A stretch of DNA of 64,000 nt from Arcanobacterium buesumense (GCF_012563545.1 NZ_CP050804.1:806001-870000); one strand, 5' to 3'. Positions 8,608 through 16,852 are shown, counted from the first letter of the stretch. Translations and numbers: made by a program. Notes: generated by a model not told the origin, from the letters alone.

Positions 8608-9225
8608 ATGGCAGGGTTCTTTCGTAAAAAGAAGAGCGAGTCTCGGGAGAGTCAAGCCAGTGTCAAGCCTGAACATTCGGTCCAAATAACGACTGGTCCT
8701 TATGATGTGGCAGACCATCCTCAACAAGAGGATTTGCTAGACGCTGGTTCCTTGTGGATTCCTGTCATGCCCGATGCTTCGATTCAGTTTTCTGTTGATC
8801 ATTCGAAACAAAAAGTTTACGGAATTGTCTACGTTATCGATGATGCCGCCATGCAACTGCAAGTTTTTGCTGCGCCTCGTTCAACCGGTATCTGGAATGA
8901 TGTGCGTCGCGATATGATCACCTCTATTGCTCAACAAGGCGGATCGTCGATTGAAGTTGAAGGAACATTCGGTACAGAACTTCATGCGCAAGTCCCAGTC
9001 CCCGATACCCATCAAGTTGCCCCCCATCGTTTTATTGGAATCGATGGACCGCGATGGCTGTTACGCATTACGTTATATGGTCGTGCCGGCTCGGATAATC
9101 AAATTGCTGACCGGATGTTGCGTATCGCACGCCAACTCGTCGTCGTTCGTGGAAATACTCCTCACCCGCCACGTGAACTACTTGAACTGCACGTTCCGCA
9201 AGTCGAAAAGCAGCGTGGAGCTTAA
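8608..9225 (+). CDS. DUF3710 domain-containing protein
   Basis: 205 residues. A basic, charged N-terminus (MAGFFRKKKSESRESQ) is followed by the DUF3710 domain, with DAGSLWIPVMPDASIQFSVD around residues 45-65 and a C-terminal region containing GPRWLLRITLYG. The family is conserved in Actinobacteria and of unknown function. AAGGAG lies seven bases before the start. It heads a DUF3710-OB-fold-DUF3159 operon; the next start follows directly on its stop. In most relatives dut precedes it, but dut is absent here. Confidence 0.9.
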   Translation: MAGFFRKKKSESRESQASVKPEHSVQITTGPYDVADHPQQEDLLDAGSLWIPVMPDASIQFSVDHSKQKVYGIVYVIDDAAMQLQVFAAPRSTGIWNDVRRDMITSIAQQGGSSIEVEGTFGTELHAQVPVPDTHQVAPHRFIGIDGPRWLLRITLYGRAGSDNQIADRMLRIARQLVVVRGNTPHPPRELLELHVPQVEKQRGA

Positions 9226-9480
9226 GTGTTTAGAAGGGCGCTAAGCGTAACTGGAACAGTAGCATCTATTACCTATCCTGGACACGGCTTACGGCCAGAA
9301 GTCGTGGTTAATATCGACGTCAAAAATGCAACGCTCCAACTTGTTTTCCAATCGCGGCGCACGATTCACTGCCTCGACATCGGCCAGCGTGTGCGAGTTT
9401 CTGGGGCAGTGGTTAAGCGTCAAGGAATTCCCTGTATCTACAATCCGATGTACACAATTGTGAAAGGTCATAATGACTAA
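9226..9480 (+). CDS. OB-fold nucleic acid-binding domain protein
   Basis: 84 residues starting at GTG immediately after the DUF3710 TAA, so probably coupled. The sequence reads as a small five-strand barrel: VTGTVASITYPGHGLRPEVVV, then IGQRVRVSGAVVKRQG and YNPMYTIV. Actinobacterial genomes carry this small OB-fold protein between DUF3710 and DUF3159. It may bind single-stranded nucleic acid, but the partner and role are unknown. Its 3' end overlaps the DUF3159 start by eight bases. Confidence 0.8.
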   Translation: MFRRALSVTGTVASITYPGHGLRPEVVVNIDVKNATLQLVFQSRRTIHCLDIGQRVRVSGAVVKRQGIPCIYNPMYTIVKGHND

Positions 9481-10141
9481 TAAACGTTCCTCGCTTGCGG
9501 TAATTACCGCCGCTGATTTTGATGCCATGCAAGCAGTGGGAGGTTTGCGAGGAATAATTGAATCGATTGTGCCAACAGTCGTTTTTCTTGTCATTTTCGC
9601 AATCTATGGCAACATTGGCATAGCGGCAGGAATCTCCCTAGGAGCAGCAGCCCTTGCTATTGCTGGACGGCTGATTTCTCGGGTGGATCCTTCTCCGGCA
9701 CTAGGCGGTTTGGGGGCGGTGGTCATCTCTGCATTGATGGCTTGGCGCACCGGGCAGGCGGCAGACTTTTTTGTGTGGGGACTGGTTGTTAATGTTGGGT
9801 ATCTGGCAGCTTTGCTCATATCAATAGTTGTACGCTGGCCGCTGCTAGGAGTGCTTATCGCGATGCTCCGTGGCGAAGGCCGTACATGGCGGCACACGAA
9901 AAGCACCCTCAAACGTTACTATGCGATTACTTGGATGTGGGCAGGTTTGTTCGCAGTCCGGGCGGCGGTGCAATTGCCGTTATATTTTGCGGGTGCAACA
10001 AACGCGTTAGGGATAGCCAAATTGGTGATGGGCGTACCGTTCTTCGCTTTAGTGTGTTGGCTATCGTGGCTTATGATTCGGAACTTGGCTCCGGTTGTGG
10101 ATCAGCAGCCGGAAGATCCTCAGATTCTGGAGCAGAAATAA
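9473..10141 (+). CDS. DUF3159 membrane protein
   Basis: 222 residues with about six hydrophobic helices after a short soluble N-terminus. The conserved start of the domain is visible as GGLRGIIESIVPTVVFLVIF near residues 23-42, and a loop with RGEGRTWRHT lies mid-protein. DUF3159 proteins are actinobacterial integral membrane proteins of unknown function. The start overlaps the OB-fold gene. The last 71 bases overlap, tail to tail, the convergent trkA gene, so mRNAs from the two strands would be complementary there. Confidence 0.88.
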   Translation: MTNKRSSLAVITAADFDAMQAVGGLRGIIESIVPTVVFLVIFAIYGNIGIAAGISLGAAALAIAGRLISRVDPSPALGGLGAVVISALMAWRTGQAADFFVWGLVVNVGYLAALLISIVVRWPLLGVLIAMLRGEGRTWRHTKSTLKRYYAITWMWAGLFAVRAAVQLPLYFAGATNALGIAKLVMGVPFFALVCWLSWLMIRNLAPVVDQQPEDPQILEQK

Positions 10142-10793
10142 GCACATTCAGCTCCGTAATAGTTTGTTCATCGTGAACGTTACCTATCACGATGAGCTGG
10201 TCTCCGACGTCGAACGTAAGATCAGGATCCGCGGCGATGGCTGTTCCGTCACGTAAGATCGCGGCAAGTAAAATATCTGGGGGAAGAACGAGATCGTCGA
10301 CGAGCATACCGGCAATAGGCGCGTGTGGAGCGACTTGTCCTTGAAACATTGACGCTTGCGTTTCGATGAAATCAACTTTACGTACAAAGGTTCCATCGCT
10401 AACGGCGTCCTCGATGAGGTTTGTCATTATTCGAGGTGTTGAGACAGCAACATCGACGCCCCATGATTCGTCGAAAAGCCATTCATTAGCTGGATTGTTC
10501 ACTCGGGCAATCACACGTGGAATACCAAATTCGGTTTTAGCAAGTAACGACAAGACAAGATTGGCTTTATCATCTCCGGTCGCAGCTACGACGATATCGG
10601 TAGTGTCCATACCGATATGTTGCAAAGTATCAAGTTCGCACGCATCACCAAGCACCCAGTCGGCGGCAGGAACAGAGGCTACTCGCATAGCTTGTGGAGA
10701 CCGATCGACGATAAGAATATCGTGTCCACGCGCAGCTAATTCACGGGCGATAGAGCGTCCCACAGAGCCGGCGCCGCCGATTAAAACTTTCAT
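10071..10793 (-). CDS. trkA: TrkA family potassium uptake regulator (second of pair)
   Basis: 240 residues. An RCK/TrkA protein: an N-terminal Rossmann NAD-binding domain (MKVLIGGAGSVGRSIARELA, then DRSPQA) followed by a TrkA-C domain near residues 140-215. These subunits gate Trk/Ktr potassium channels in response to nucleotides. The start at 10793 is chosen over the longer frame because AGGAGG precedes it and the GxGxxG motif sits at the usual place. It overlaps the upstream trkA by four bases (ATGA). The proline/glutamate-rich tail of about 20 residues overlaps the 3' end of DUF3159. The partner channel is not in the window, although the adjacent APC permease is always associated. Confidence 0.9.
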   Translation of the reverse strand: MKVLIGGAGSVGRSIARELAARGHDILIVDRSPQAMRVASVPAADWVLGDACELDTLQHIGMDTTDIVVAATGDDKANLVLSLLAKTEFGIPRVIARVNNPANEWLFDESWGVDVAVSTPRIMTNLIEDAVSDGTFVRKVDFIETQASMFQGQVAPHAPIAGMLVDDLVLPPDILLAAILRDGTAIAADPDLTFDVGDQLIVIGNVHDEQTITELNVLISAPESEDLPAADPQPEPSSES

Positions 10794-11458
10794 CGGTAAT
10801 CCTCCTGAACTTGATGATTCATAATTCGTTGAACTGCGTGAGTGCGTTGTTGTTGAACTAAAAGCCATAAATCATCCCCGTCTTGGAGAATAGTTGACGG
10901 TTGAGGGAAGAAAGCTTGTCCGTTGCGTCCAATGTAGGCAACTCGTGAATCAGTAATGCGTTGAATGTCGCCAATCTCCATGCCGTACCAGGATTCATCG
11001 ATATCTACCCAAATGAGAGTGACGCCGTACTGTGAATCGGTGTAATCGACGTGTGGTCCGGTAGCAATCAGCTCGCGCAGCATCTGATCAGCACTCCATG
11101 TTACTGGAGTCACAGTATCGATTCCGAGACGGTTAAATACTCCTGCTCGCTCGGGGTCATAGATTCGTGCAACCACATTTTTTACGCCAAAGGTATCTCG
11201 AACAACCCGAGCAGCAATAATATTTGAATTATCCCCTGAAGAAGTTGCCGCAAACCCATGCGCGTCCTCGATTCCAGCTTGTCGCAAGGCATCTCGGTCA
11301 AAGCCCACACCGGTGACTTGCTGACCATTGAAATCGGGTGGGAGGCGCCGAAAAGCATCGGCATTTGAGTCGATAATGGCCACCGAATGACCCCGTTTTT
11401 CTAAACTGACGGCGAGAGTCGATCCGACCCTACCGCACCCCATAATGACAAAATGCAC
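10790..11458 (-). CDS. trkA: TrkA family potassium uptake regulator (first of pair)
   Basis: 222 residues. The Rossmann motif MHFVIMGCGRVGSTLAVSLE with the acidic IIDSNADAF supports NAD(H) binding; GDNSNIIAARVVRDTFG and VARIYDPERAGVFNRLG are typical of the TrkA-N domain, and a TrkA-C domain follows. It corresponds by position to one of the tandem CeoB/CeoC pair of mycobacteria. Only 45 bases separate its start from the divergent APC permease, so the two must share a short bidirectional promoter region. No clear Shine-Dalgarno is visible, and a near-leaderless mRNA is possible. Confidence 0.9.
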   Translation of the reverse strand: MHFVIMGCGRVGSTLAVSLEKRGHSVAIIDSNADAFRRLPPDFNGQQVTGVGFDRDALRQAGIEDAHGFAATSSGDNSNIIAARVVRDTFGVKNVVARIYDPERAGVFNRLGIDTVTPVTWSADQMLRELIATGPHVDYTDSQYGVTLIWVDIDESWYGMEIGDIQRITDSRVAYIGRNGQAFFPQPSTILQDGDDLWLLVQQQRTHAVQRIMNHQVQEDYR

Positions 11459-11503
11459 GATGAGAACGCTACCTTACTTGACGATTACGCGTAACCTATT
11501 GAC

Positions 11504-13360
11504 GTGATGAAACAATCTACTGAAAGTTCCCAGGCCATCGCGCGGACTGCCTCGATCACGTTGATCGGGATGGTAGTCCTCACGACCCCTATGCTTATTC
11601 TACGTTCTGCGTCGCACGCAATCACCAGCGCGGAGGTTTCCCTTGCTTTTTCGCTGGGATTAATTGGATTTAGTGTCACAATATACGCATTGCACATGTT
11701 GCATATCGCAGTTCCGCGTCGTTCCCTCCATCAAATTGCGCATATCTACATTGGTGGATGGGCCGGTATTCTGATCGCCGCAGCTAAAATATTGGCTTAT
11801 GCAATCGTGATCATGATGGGGGTGGATCTAGTCACAATCGGTATTGTTGCTATTGTGGGCCCAGGATCATGGGCGTCCTGGCTGCCGCCGATGGCGATCG
11901 CGATTTTAGCAATCCCAACCTTATATGCGCGGCTTGAGACTCCGATTCTTTGGGTGCGATGGTTAACCTATATTGGTGTTGGTGGGCTTATTGTTTTACT
12001 TTTCGCAGGTTTGCTAAGAGAAGCATTCGGGCATATTGATTACGTTGCCATTAATGAGGCGCGACGTGAAGCATTTGAATCTGCACCTCTCGTTAGTCGT
12101 TATTTCCCACGAATTGACAGTAGTTTAGGGGCGCTTTTTCCAGCAGCGTTGTTAGTTATCACGGCAGAACGTGTGATGGTGTCACCGGAAAATCGACGAG
12201 TGGGCACTCGACGCCTTTTGCGATTCTTTGTCCCAGGTTTCTTTCTTATTGCGCTTACTTTGTATTTTGCGGTGGTCTTGTATTTACCTGGTCGTCGTCT
12301 TTCGGTTCCAGCTATTCCCATAGCAACAGCAATATTTGGTTATAGTGGAACGGTTGTGATGGCCGTATTGCTGGCGTTTGTGGGACTAGCCGGTGCATAT
12401 ACGTCTTACCGTCAGTTGCCTCGCCTCATTAGAGATTTAGCCATCGATACGCTGTTGCCTCGCCGGTTAGCGGCCAGTGATGCAGTTCGGCCGCGTAAAA
12501 CAATAGTTTTGATTATCGCTCTTTTAGCCACGTTTACTACCGCTTTTTTGGATTCAACAAAAGCTTTAGCGAGTGTGTGTTTGTTCGTGATCGGGGTGAT
12601 GATGCTAGTAACGTCGGCTGCAATGGTTTATCGTTCACGGTCGATTTTGCACGATTCAACGCATGCTGCTGAGCGTTCCCAAGCATATTTTTTACAGTGG
12701 ATTTTCCTTGTATACGGTTTGCTAAATGCCGGGGTTTTGGCGCTTATTTCTTGGGTCCATCCGGCATGGAGTTTGGCTTCGGTATTATTGCTGATTGTGC
12801 CTGGGGTGTTTTTGTGGGCTCATCGCCGCGGACAGTCGAAGGTTTCTCATGCTTTAGCGATTGACGACGACGTAGCCCGCCGTCAACTACCAACGCGAGT
12901 GCACGGACTGGTCCTGATTGAACGGTGTGACCAACCGGCATTGAAAGCTGTTGCCTGGGCGCGTGCAACCCGGTTGTCTTCGTTATCGGCGGTTTTGCTC
13001 GATATCGATCCAGTTGTGACTCGCCTTGTTCGTGAGCAATGGAGTGCGGCTCGTATCCCGGTCTCGCTTACTATATTGGGGACCCCGCGTGGTGCCGTGC
13101 GTGGTCCTTTTATTGAACATATTCGTGCCTTGCGGAAATTTCATCCGCATGATGTGATCGAAGTGTTTATTCCTCGGGTGTTATCCACTGGCTGGTGGGA
13201 TAGGTTCTATGTTCGTCATTTAACACCTAAATTAATTACTGAACTGAAGCTTGAGCCGGGAGTGATGGTCACTGAAGTGCCTTACCTCATTGATGTTTCT
13301 GGCTGGAACGTGGATGATAGCTATGAAGAAAACTATGGACGCGGAGAAAAAGATGTCTAA
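11504..13360 (+). CDS. APC superfamily amino acid/polyamine permease-like protein
   Basis: 618 residues (617 if the adjacent ATG at 11507 is used instead of GTG). About twelve hydrophobic segments fill residues 10-440, beginning with ASITLIGMVVLTTPMLIL. A soluble C-terminal domain of about 160 residues follows (VHGLVLIERCDQPALKAVAW onward), a layout typical of the actinobacterial permease always found beside the trkA pair and the TRAM methyltransferase. The substrate is unknown; the link with two RCK regulators makes potassium or an amino acid coupled to it plausible, but this is inference. The stop overlaps the start of the methyltransferase by eight bases. Confidence 0.87.
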   Translation: MMKQSTESSQAIARTASITLIGMVVLTTPMLILRSASHAITSAEVSLAFSLGLIGFSVTIYALHMLHIAVPRRSLHQIAHIYIGGWAGILIAAAKILAYAIVIMMGVDLVTIGIVAIVGPGSWASWLPPMAIAILAIPTLYARLETPILWVRWLTYIGVGGLIVLLFAGLLREAFGHIDYVAINEARREAFESAPLVSRYFPRIDSSLGALFPAALLVITAERVMVSPENRRVGTRRLLRFFVPGFFLIALTLYFAVVLYLPGRRLSVPAIPIATAIFGYSGTVVMAVLLAFVGLAGAYTSYRQLPRLIRDLAIDTLLPRRLAASDAVRPRKTIVLIIALLATFTTAFLDSTKALASVCLFVIGVMMLVTSAAMVYRSRSILHDSTHAAERSQAYFLQWIFLVYGLLNAGVLALISWVHPAWSLASVLLLIVPGVFLWAHRRGQSKVSHALAIDDDVARRQLPTRVHGLVLIERCDQPALKAVAWARATRLSSLSAVLLDIDPVVTRLVREQWSAARIPVSLTILGTPRGAVRGPFIEHIRALRKFHPHDVIEVFIPRVLSTGWWDRFYVRHLTPKLITELKLEPGVMVTEVPYLIDVSGWNVDDSYEENYGRGEKDV

Positions 13361-14561
13361 CCTTACCCTTGAAATTACTGATATTGCACACGGCGGACTC
13401 GGAGTTGGCCGTGATGGTGACCGTGTCATTTTTGTCCGCGGTGCTTTACCTGGAGAGACCGTTGATGTTGAGGTCGTCAAAGAGCGGGCTAAATGGGCAC
13501 GGGCAGTAGTGCGTGAAGTAGTTGTCCCAAGCGTGCATCGTATTGAGCCGGTTTGGCGTGAAGGTATGGCTGGCGCAACTGGAGCTGCTGATTTTTCTCA
13601 TGTTGAGCTTACCTACCAGCGCGAGCTGAAAACAATGGTCTTGCGTTCTGCTATTCGTCGAGTTGGGGGAGTAGAACTTCATGAACATCTTGCGAAAGCC
13701 GGTATTGAGCCGGTTGTCTCTGCGGTTGATAATAACGACGGATGGGGGACGCGCACACGCGTTGATCTAATTAAAATGTCGCATGGGTTTGGTATGCACA
13801 AAGAACAGTCTCATGATCTTGTTTCCCTTACCCAGTTGCCTCTTGTGGTGCCAGATCTAGCTCAGATGATCTTTAATAACAATTGGGATTCCACTTTTAA
13901 GTCAGGCAAGCGGATTCGTTTTGTTGCCCCATCAACTGGGGAAAATGTAGCAGTGTGTGGCGGTAAAGTTTATAGTGCCCCGCAGATTCGAGCGAATTAT
14001 CATGTCTCTGAGACGGTTGCTGGTGATCATGATTTCTATGATTACCGAGTAGCAGCGGATGGTTTTTGGCAGGTGCATTTCCGAGCTCCGGGTGTTTTAC
14101 AGCGAGAGGTAGTCTCTCATGCTGGTGTACGAAGTGGTGACGGCGTTTTAGAGTTGTTTTCTGGTGCCGGTTTGTTCTCGGTTCCACTTGCCCGAGCAAC
14201 TGGTAAACGCGGCCGGTTCTTGGGGATTGAGGGTGCTGAGCAAGCTAGTGCTGATGCGACGAAGAATTTAGCAGGTTTGAGCTGGGCTGAAGCCCGCACT
14301 ATGCAGCTGCACAATGTGTTGCCTGAGTTTGGTGCCGATGTTATTGTTGCCGATCCGCCCCGTAATGGTTTGGGTGTTGGGTTGGCAGACCAAATTGGGC
14401 GTAGCCAAGCTCGGCGAATCGTTCTTGTCTCCTGTGATCCAGCTGCGGCGGCCCGCGATGTGGCCGCTATGGTTGCCACTGGCCGCCGAGTACTATCGAT
14501 GAACGGCTTTGATATTTTCCCCCATACTCATCACCTTGAAGTTGTGACGACGCTAGGGTAG
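13353..14561 (+). CDS. Class I SAM-dependent RNA methyltransferase with TRAM domain (TrmA/RlmD-like)
   Basis: 402 residues. An N-terminal TRAM RNA-binding domain (residues 1-60: LEITDIAHGGLGVGRDGDRV) is followed by a uracil-5-methyltransferase domain with the SAM loop VLELFSGAGLFSVPLA and the catalytic cysteine in VLVSCDPAAAARD, preceded by VADPPRNGLG. The start at 13353 has GGAGAAAA upstream and gives the normal family N-terminus. The [4Fe-4S] cysteine cluster usual for RlmD (C-x5-CGGC-x-x-Q pattern) is not present: the corresponding stretch reads GMAGATGAADFSHVE. The target uridine (tRNA or rRNA) cannot be told from sequence. Confidence 0.9.
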   Translation: MSNLTLEITDIAHGGLGVGRDGDRVIFVRGALPGETVDVEVVKERAKWARAVVREVVVPSVHRIEPVWREGMAGATGAADFSHVELTYQRELKTMVLRSAIRRVGGVELHEHLAKAGIEPVVSAVDNNDGWGTRTRVDLIKMSHGFGMHKEQSHDLVSLTQLPLVVPDLAQMIFNNNWDSTFKSGKRIRFVAPSTGENVAVCGGKVYSAPQIRANYHVSETVAGDHDFYDYRVAADGFWQVHFRAPGVLQREVVSHAGVRSGDGVLELFSGAGLFSVPLARATGKRGRFLGIEGAEQASADATKNLAGLSWAEARTMQLHNVLPEFGADVIVADPPRNGLGVGLADQIGRSQARRIVLVSCDPAAAARDVAAMVATGRRVLSMNGFDIFPHTHHLEVVTTLG

Positions 14562-14585
14562 CACCAGCCAGAAAGAGAGACTTTT

Positions 14586-15407
14586 ATGACGTCAGCTAAG
14601 GTTGTGATAGTCACTGGGGCAAGCTCGGGTTTTGGTGCATTGGTAGTCGAAAAACTACTTTCTCAAGGGTATATCGTCTATGCAGCTGCGCGTAGGGTAG
14701 AACGAATGGCAGCCCTGGAAGAGTTGGGTGCGAAACTCTTGCGGATGGACGTTACGTGTGATGACGATGTTGAACAAGGAGTTCGTCGTGTCATCGAGGC
14801 TGAAGGCAGCATATATGGATTGGTTAATAATGCCGGCTACGGTGGTTTTGGCATGCTTGAAAATGTTAGTTTGGCTGAGGCGCAGCGTCAGTTCCAGGTA
14901 AATGTTTTTGGGCTTATGCGAATAACAAAAGCAGTGTTGCCCTATATGCGAGCAGCTGGCGAGGGACGTATTGTTAATGTGGCATCGGTTGTTGGCAAGG
15001 TTGCGTTGCCGGTAAGTGGCTGGTATTCGGCATCAAAACATGCCGTTGAAGCGCTGAGTGATTCGTTGCGTCAGGAAGTGAAACGTTTCGGTATCCGCGT
15101 TTCGATCGTTGAGCCTGGTCCGGTACAAACAGAGTTTTTGGATCATGCTATGGATGTTGTCGATAGCGTGGATCATGATCAAGTGTATGTGAAACAGGTG
15201 GCGGGCTTTAAGCGGGCTTTTCTCTTGAGCTATGCACATGCTGATGGTCCGGAACGCACAGCCAATGCGATTGTTGCCGGAATCGCTAGTGTGCGGCCAA
15301 AAATTCGTTACGCAGTTAGTGGTGCCAAACCAATCTTTGCCCTTGCTGGTGTTATGCCTACGGTCGTCGTCGATTATCTTGTCAATAAAGCGATGGGCCA
15401 AAAATAG
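14586..15407 (+). CDS. Short-chain dehydrogenase/reductase (SDR) family oxidoreductase
   Basis: 273 residues of classical SDR type. The cofactor loop is TGASSGFG (residues 10-17), NNAG is in GLVNNAGYGGFGMLE, and the active site is Ser in VASVV with Y-SAS-K (YSASKHAVEAL). Arginines after VYAAARRVER favour NADPH. C-terminal residues are hydrophobic but there is no clear membrane helix. The gene follows the methyltransferase after 24 bases and may share its transcript. The purine promoter starts directly after the stop. The substrate is unknown. Confidence 0.88.
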   Translation: MTSAKVVIVTGASSGFGALVVEKLLSQGYIVYAAARRVERMAALEELGAKLLRMDVTCDDDVEQGVRRVIEAEGSIYGLVNNAGYGGFGMLENVSLAEAQRQFQVNVFGLMRITKAVLPYMRAAGEGRIVNVASVVGKVALPVSGWYSASKHAVEALSDSLRQEVKRFGIRVSIVEPGPVQTEFLDHAMDVVDSVDHDQVYVKQVAGFKRAFLLSYAHADGPERTANAIVAGIASVRPKIRYAVSGAKPIFALAGVMPTVVVDYLVNKAMGQK

Positions 15408-15415
15408 CTTAAATG

Positions 15416-15444
15416 TTTACTATGTGGGATGGATTTAAGATAAT
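15416..15444 (+). promoter_or_regulatory. Candidate promoter of the purine operon
   Basis: TTTACT (15416-15421), exactly 17 bases, then GATAAT (15439-15444). Transcription would start near 15451, about 65 bases upstream of the riboswitch aptamer and downstream of the SDR gene. Confidence 0.5.
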
Positions 15445-15513
15445 TTGTTTCATTATGTGAGAGGTTCGCGTAAGTTGATGGACGATTATCGTATTTCACT
15501 GTTAGAGTGAAAT

Positions 15514-15590
15514 CGCCTTGGTGACTGGCGGTTTTAGTTGAATTAACAACGTGAAGCCAAGGTTTTACTCATCGTCCGTCTGGGTACATT
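15514..15590 (+). ncRNA. ZTP/ZMP riboswitch (pfl motif) controlling the purine operon
   Basis: The segment fits the pfl/ZTP consensus in order. P1 is CCTTGG (15516-15521) with CCAAGG (15557-15562). The invariant TGACTGGCG is at 15522-15530. P2 is GTTG (15537-15540) with CAAC (15547-15550), followed by GTGAAGC (15551-15557). After a linker comes CCGTCTGGGTAC (15576-15587), matching the conserved CCGCCTGGGC. The family pseudoknot GGCG (15527-15530) with CGTC (15577-15580) forms with one G-U. An intrinsic terminator overlaps the 3' part. The known role is to bind ZMP/ZTP, which accumulates when 10-formyl-THF is short, and to switch expression on. The genes downstream (purine synthesis plus fhs) fit exactly. 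Confidence 0.88.
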
Positions 15591-15614
15591 CTGCAATGGA
15601 ATGTGCCCATTTTT
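15582..15614 (+). terminator. Riboswitch expression-platform terminator
   Basis: GGGTACATTC (15582-15591) pairs with GAATGTGCCC (15599-15608), ten base pairs with one T-G, loop of seven, then ATTTTT to 15614. The left arm uses the GGG of the conserved CTGGG of the aptamer, so ligand-stabilised pseudoknot and terminator exclude one another, as in known ZTP riboswitches. Confidence 0.85.
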
Positions 15615-15629
15615 GTATATGGAGGGCCC

Positions 15630-16136
15630 TTGCGAAAAATTGCTCTTGTCATGGGAAGTGACAGCGATCTTCCGATTATCGAAAAAGCAATTCATTTTCT
15701 TCAACAATACGAAGTTGATTTTACTGTTAACGTCTTATCCGCGCACCGAACACCTGATGCGGCACGTGAATTTGCCCGTTCAGCTAAAGACAATGGCTAC
15801 GGAGTAATTATTGCCGCCGCTGGCATGGCTGCTCATCTTGCTGGATCTCTAGCGGCACATACCGTCTTGCCCGTTATTGGAATTCCGTGCACATCGAACA
15901 ATCTTGACGGTTTGGATGCATTACTTGCCACTGTTCAGATGCCATCTGGTATCCCAGTAGCGACTGTGGCCATTGATGGTGCCAAAAATGCCGCGATTCT
16001 TGCTTGTCAAATCTTAGCACTTGAGAATGCTTCCCTTTCCCGCACACTCGAAGAACTGCGAACCGCAGATACTCATGCAGTTCTTGCTAAAAATACAAAG
16101 ATTTCGGCAGCATATTCAACCCACCACACTGATTAG
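15630..16136 (+). CDS. purE: 5-(carboxyamino)imidazole ribonucleotide mutase (PurE)
   Basis: 168 residues. Makes 4-carboxy-AIR in purine synthesis. The N-terminus [13 protein letters not shown] and the [10 protein letters not shown] and [17 protein letters not shown] stretches are PurE signatures. The start is TTG at 15630, preceded by GGAGGG with four bases of spacing, which gives the standard N-terminus. A longer frame from a GTG at 15603 is inside the terminator hairpin and is rejected. No purK is in the window, so either PurK lies elsewhere or this is a class II PurE using CO2; I cannot decide from sequence alone. It is the first gene after the ZTP riboswitch. Confidence 0.93.
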   Translation: MRKIALVMGSDSDLPIIEKAIHFLQQYEVDFTVNVLSAHRTPDAAREFARSAKDNGYGVIIAAAGMAAHLAGSLAAHTVLPVIGIPCTSNNLDGLDALLATVQMPSGIPVATVAIDGAKNAAILACQILALENASLSRTLEELRTADTHAVLAKNTKISAAYSTHHTD

Positions 16137-16149
16137 AAAAGGAACGCAG

Positions 16150-16848
16150 ATGACAAAGGAACTAGTTTATGCCGGCAAAACAAAAAATGTTTTTGCCTTG
16201 AACAACGGCAATTACGAATTGGAGTTTAAAGATGATGTCACTGGGAAAGATGGCGTTTTTGATCCTGGAGAAAACTCTGTAGGCCTTTCTATTGATGGAG
16301 TTGGTGCGATCAATCTTAAAATGACCACACTGTTCTTTAAGATTTTGCAGGAAAAAGGGATTAAGACACATTTTGTGTCATCTAATTTCGATGAGACGAC
16401 GATGGAAGTTCTTCCAGCTAGTCCGTTTGGTCAGGGGCTTGAAGTTATCTGTCGATACAAGGCAGTGGGTAGTTTTTACCGACGTTATTCAGAATATGTT
16501 GAGCTTGGCGCGGACTTGCCAGCTTATGTTGAAATGACGTTTAAAAATGATGACAAGGGCGATCCGTTGGTAACAAAGGACGCCCTTGTTGCTTTAGAAG
16601 TGATGAGTGCAGAACAATATGATGCGATCAAGAAGATGACTCAAGATATTACCCGTGTTGTTGCCGACGAAATAGCAGATCGTGGATTAGATCTGTACGA
16701 TATCAAGTTTGAATTTGGTTATGACGCAAACGGAGAAGTCATTCTGATTGATGAAATAGCCTCGGGAAATATGCGTGTTTATCGCAATGGTGAATATATT
16801 GAGCCGCTTGAACTGAACAAGCTGTTCTTTGCATATACTGAAAGCTAA
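16150..16848 (+). CDS. purC: Phosphoribosylaminoimidazole-succinocarboxamide synthase (SAICAR synthetase)
   Basis: 232 residues, cytosolic. Joins aspartate to CAIR using ATP. Recognisable elements are [10 protein letters not shown] at the N-terminus, the substrate region around [16 protein letters not shown], and [20 protein letters not shown] near the C-terminus. It is the short form common in Firmicutes rather than the longer (about 290-residue) actinobacterial PurC. The start at 16150 is preceded by AAAAGGAA at good spacing; longer upstream frames overlap purE and do not match the family. Confidence 0.95.
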   Translation: MTKELVYAGKTKNVFALNNGNYELEFKDDVTGKDGVFDPGENSVGLSIDGVGAINLKMTTLFFKILQEKGIKTHFVSSNFDETTMEVLPASPFGQGLEVICRYKAVGSFYRRYSEYVELGADLPAYVEMTFKNDDKGDPLVTKDALVALEVMSAEQYDAIKKMTQDITRVVADEIADRGLDLYDIKFEFGYDANGEVILIDEIASGNMRVYRNGEYIEPLELNKLFFAYTES

Positions 16849-16852
16849 ATAT

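Noticed and set aside
15470-15600. Leader of purE considered as a guanine/adenine-type purine riboswitch or PRPP riboswitch.
   Set aside because: There is no three-way junction with kissing seven-base loops and no ykkC-type core. The TGACTGGCG and CCGTCTGGG segments fit only the ZTP/pfl family.
15603-15629. Longer purE start at GTG 15603.
   Set aside because: It lies in the terminator stem and adds residues absent from the family.
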